From: Arsenophonus sp052174535
GTDB lineage: Bacteria; Pseudomonadota; Gammaproteobacteria; Enterobacterales; Enterobacteriaceae
NCBI GenBank assembly: GCA_052174535.1
Contig: JBQMRQ010000086.1
Location: 1-64,000 of the forward strand
Length of the DNA: 64,000 bases
Direction of reading: 5' to 3'
Within the stretch, counting starts at the first letter, position 1. Every line of letters starts with the position of its first letter. The notes beneath the pieces are model-generated. The model did not search any database, was not told the origin of the DNA, and saw only the letters and a program-made list of their open reading frames with translations. The position numbers were made by a program, and so were the translations under genes. Shown in pieces: positions 62,355 to 64,000 of the stretch.

Positions 62355-63863
62355 TTATTCGTCACAGTTTATATAGACACGATTTAACAAAAATTGAGCA
62401 AGTAATGCCACCGGACGGCCTGTCGCTCCTTTTGTTTTTCCTGATTGCCAAGCTGTTCCTGCAATATCTAAATGTGCCCAGTGATATTTAGTAGCAAAAC
62501 GTTCTAGGAAGCAGCCAGCAGTGATTGCACCACCTGCACGGCCTGCTATATTAGTAAGATCAGCAAAATTTGATTCTAATTGCTCAGATATCTCTTTAGC
62601 TAGAGGTAAACGCCATGCTTTATCACCTGTTTGTTTAGCAGCATTTAATAATTCATGTGCTAAGGGATTATGATTTGACATCAATCCACTATAGTGATTA
62701 CCAAGTGCAATAATACAAGCTCCGGTTAAAGTTGCAACATCAATTACCACATCAGGATCAAAACGTTCTATATAAGTTAGTGTATCACAAAGAACCAATC
62801 TTCCTTCTGCATCAGTATTAAGGATTTCTACTGTTTGCCCTGACATAGTAGTTAAAATATCACCAGGTCGATAAGCTTTGCCGCTTGGCATATTTTCACA
62901 ACCAGACAATACAGCGATAATGTTAATCGGCAATTTTAGTTCAGCAACAAAGCGCATAACACCATAAGCAGTTGCAGCTCCACACATATCATATTTCATT
63001 TCATCCATCCTATCGGATGGCTTAATAGAAATTCCGCCAGAGTCAAAAGTTAATCCTTTACCAATCAACACAATCGGTTTAACTGTTGGATCGTCATTTC
63101 CTTTATATTCCATAATAGACATTAGCGATTCGTTTTGTGAGCCTTGGCCAACGGCTAAATAGGCGTTCATCGCCAGTTCTTTCATTTGTTCTTCGCCAAT
63201 TACATTGGTAGTTAGATTTTGGTAATTGTTGGCTAATTGACGAGCTTGTGAAGCTAAATAGGCAGCATTGCAAATGTTTGGTGGCATATTAGCTATATCT
63301 TTAGCTGATTTTATTCCAAGCGCGACAGCAAGACCATGTTGAATAGCCAGCTCGCCATTAGATAAATCATAGTGAGTTGGGACATTAAAAACAATTTTAC
63401 GTAATAGCCGTCGTGGCTCATTCTTATTACTTTTAAGTTTATTAAAAATATATAATGTTTCTTTTACGGTTTCTACTGCTTGTCGAACTTTCCAATAATT
63501 ATTTCGGCTTTTTACATGCAACTCAGTTAGAAAACAGACGGCTTCCATTGATCCAGTTTCATTCAAAGTATTAATTATTTTTTGAAAAATCTGTTTATAT
63601 TGACGCTCATCAAGTTCACATTCTTTACCGCATCCAACTAATAGAATGCGTTCAGATAATATATTAGGAACATGGTGAAGTAATAGTATTTGGCCGACTT
63701 TACCTTCAAGTTCTCCGTGGCGTAGTAAGGCACTGATATAACCATCACTAATCATATCCAGTTGTTTGGTTATAGGAGGTAAGCTGCAAGATTCAAATAC
63801 TCCAACAATAATACAAGCGCTACGCTGTTTTTCTAGGCTACTGCTTTTTACACTAAACTCCAT
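62355..63863 (-). CDS. pepA: Leucyl aminopeptidase PepA
   Basis: PepA is a hexameric M17 zinc aminopeptidase and, in E. coli, a DNA-binding factor for Xer recombination at cer and for carAB. 502 residues (E. coli 503). Metal and active-site motifs: VLIGKGLTFDSGGISIKP near 262-280, DEMKYDMCGAA near 287, and the signature NTDAEGRLVL near 346. The C-terminus includes DIAGTAWQSGKTKGATGRP. ATG with AGGAG a few bases upstream. It precedes the holC relic and valS as in enteric genomes. Confidence 0.97.
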   Translation of the reverse strand: MEFSVKSSSLEKQRSACIIVGVFESCSLPPITKQLDMISDGYISALLRHGELEGKVGQILLLHHVPNILSERILLVGCGKECELDERQYKQIFQKIINTLNETGSMEAVCFLTELHVKSRNNYWKVRQAVETVKETLYIFNKLKSNKNEPRRLLRKIVFNVPTHYDLSNGELAIQHGLAVALGIKSAKDIANMPPNICNAAYLASQARQLANNYQNLTTNVIGEEQMKELAMNAYLAVGQGSQNESLMSIMEYKGNDDPTVKPIVLIGKGLTFDSGGISIKPSDRMDEMKYDMCGAATAYGVMRFVAELKLPINIIAVLSGCENMPSGKAYRPGDILTTMSGQTVEILNTDAEGRLVLCDTLTYIERFDPDVVIDVATLTGACIIALGNHYSGLMSNHNPLAHELLNAAKQTGDKAWRLPLAKEISEQLESNFADLTNIAGRAGGAITAGCFLERFATKYHWAHLDIAGTAWQSGKTKGATGRPVALLAQFLLNRVYINCDE

Positions 63864-64000
63864 GTATTCTCCTAAATCTTAAAGACAAAAATTAATACTA
63901 TTGCTAAAATTAACGAACAGTATAAATTTATCTTATTGAGATAGCTTCTTTATGTTAAATTAACTGAATGGTTTACGAATGTTAATAGATAACGATTAAG

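Overview
The window looks like chromosome of a host-restricted, gene-decaying gammaproteobacterium of the order Enterobacterales, most likely an insect symbiont. The surviving proteins and the order orn-(rsgA)-psd-mscM and (tsaE)-amiB-(mutL)-miaA-hfq-(hflX)-hflKC-purA-(nsrR)-rnr-rlmB-rpsF-(priB)-rpsR-rplI match enteric bacteria (parentheses mark genes that survive only as relics). Protein style is closest, from memory, to the Providencia/Proteus/Arsenophonus side. The genus is inference; the heavy A+T bias, huge decayed spacers and dead insertion sequences are seen directly.

Layout. 0.05-4.6 kb: an intact tRNA-Ile(GAU) next to a full-length but ruined 16S rRNA gene, then ruined purH and purD, the latter cut by an IS256-family element. 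4.6-7.1 kb: dead IS256 and IS481 copies. 7.1-10.3 kb: the fumarate reductase operon, with frdA and frdB intact but both membrane anchors frdC and frdD decayed. 10.5-17.6 kb: IS graveyard around an intact cdh. 18.2-21.1 kb: tRNA-Leu, -Cys, -Gly, pgsA, uvrC. 22.3-38.3 kb: the conserved ribosomal/RNA-processing/Hfq cluster on the minus strand, in which priB, nsrR, hflX, mutL and tsaE are pseudogenes. 38.4-47.2 kb: stacked dead IS elements, an unidentified repeat and a dead tRNA-Gly. 47.3-54.8 kb: orn, a dead rsgA, psd and mscM. 54.8-58.9 kb: more IS debris. 58.9-63.9 kb: valS (C-terminal arm lost), a dead holC and pepA.

Functional picture. I count 21 apparently intact protein genes and four intact tRNAs. 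What is kept: translation (S6, S18, L9, valS, tRNAs, miaA, rlmB), RNA turnover (rnr, orn, hfq), phospholipid synthesis (pgsA, psd, cdh), envelope upkeep (amiB, hflKC, mscM), uvrC, purA and pepA. What is lost: de novo purine steps (purH, purD), mismatch repair (mutL), primosome and clamp-loader accessory proteins (priB, holC), ribosome-assembly GTPases (rsgA, hflX), tsaE and the NO sensor nsrR. At least three IS families (IS256, IS1595-like, IS481-like) plus one unnamed repeat occupy about 19 kb by my approximate boundaries, and none has a transposase reading frame left.

I found no clear new defence, secretion or biosynthetic system. The strongest unusual signals are the dead 16S gene beside a live tRNA-Ile, the anchorless FrdAB, an open frame that joins the end of a dead tsaE to amiB, C-terminal truncations of ValS and RNase R with the lost tails still readable downstream, and an unidentified inverted repeat family. 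Pseudogene calls rest on reading conserved peptide or RNA blocks by eye; their edges are approximate.
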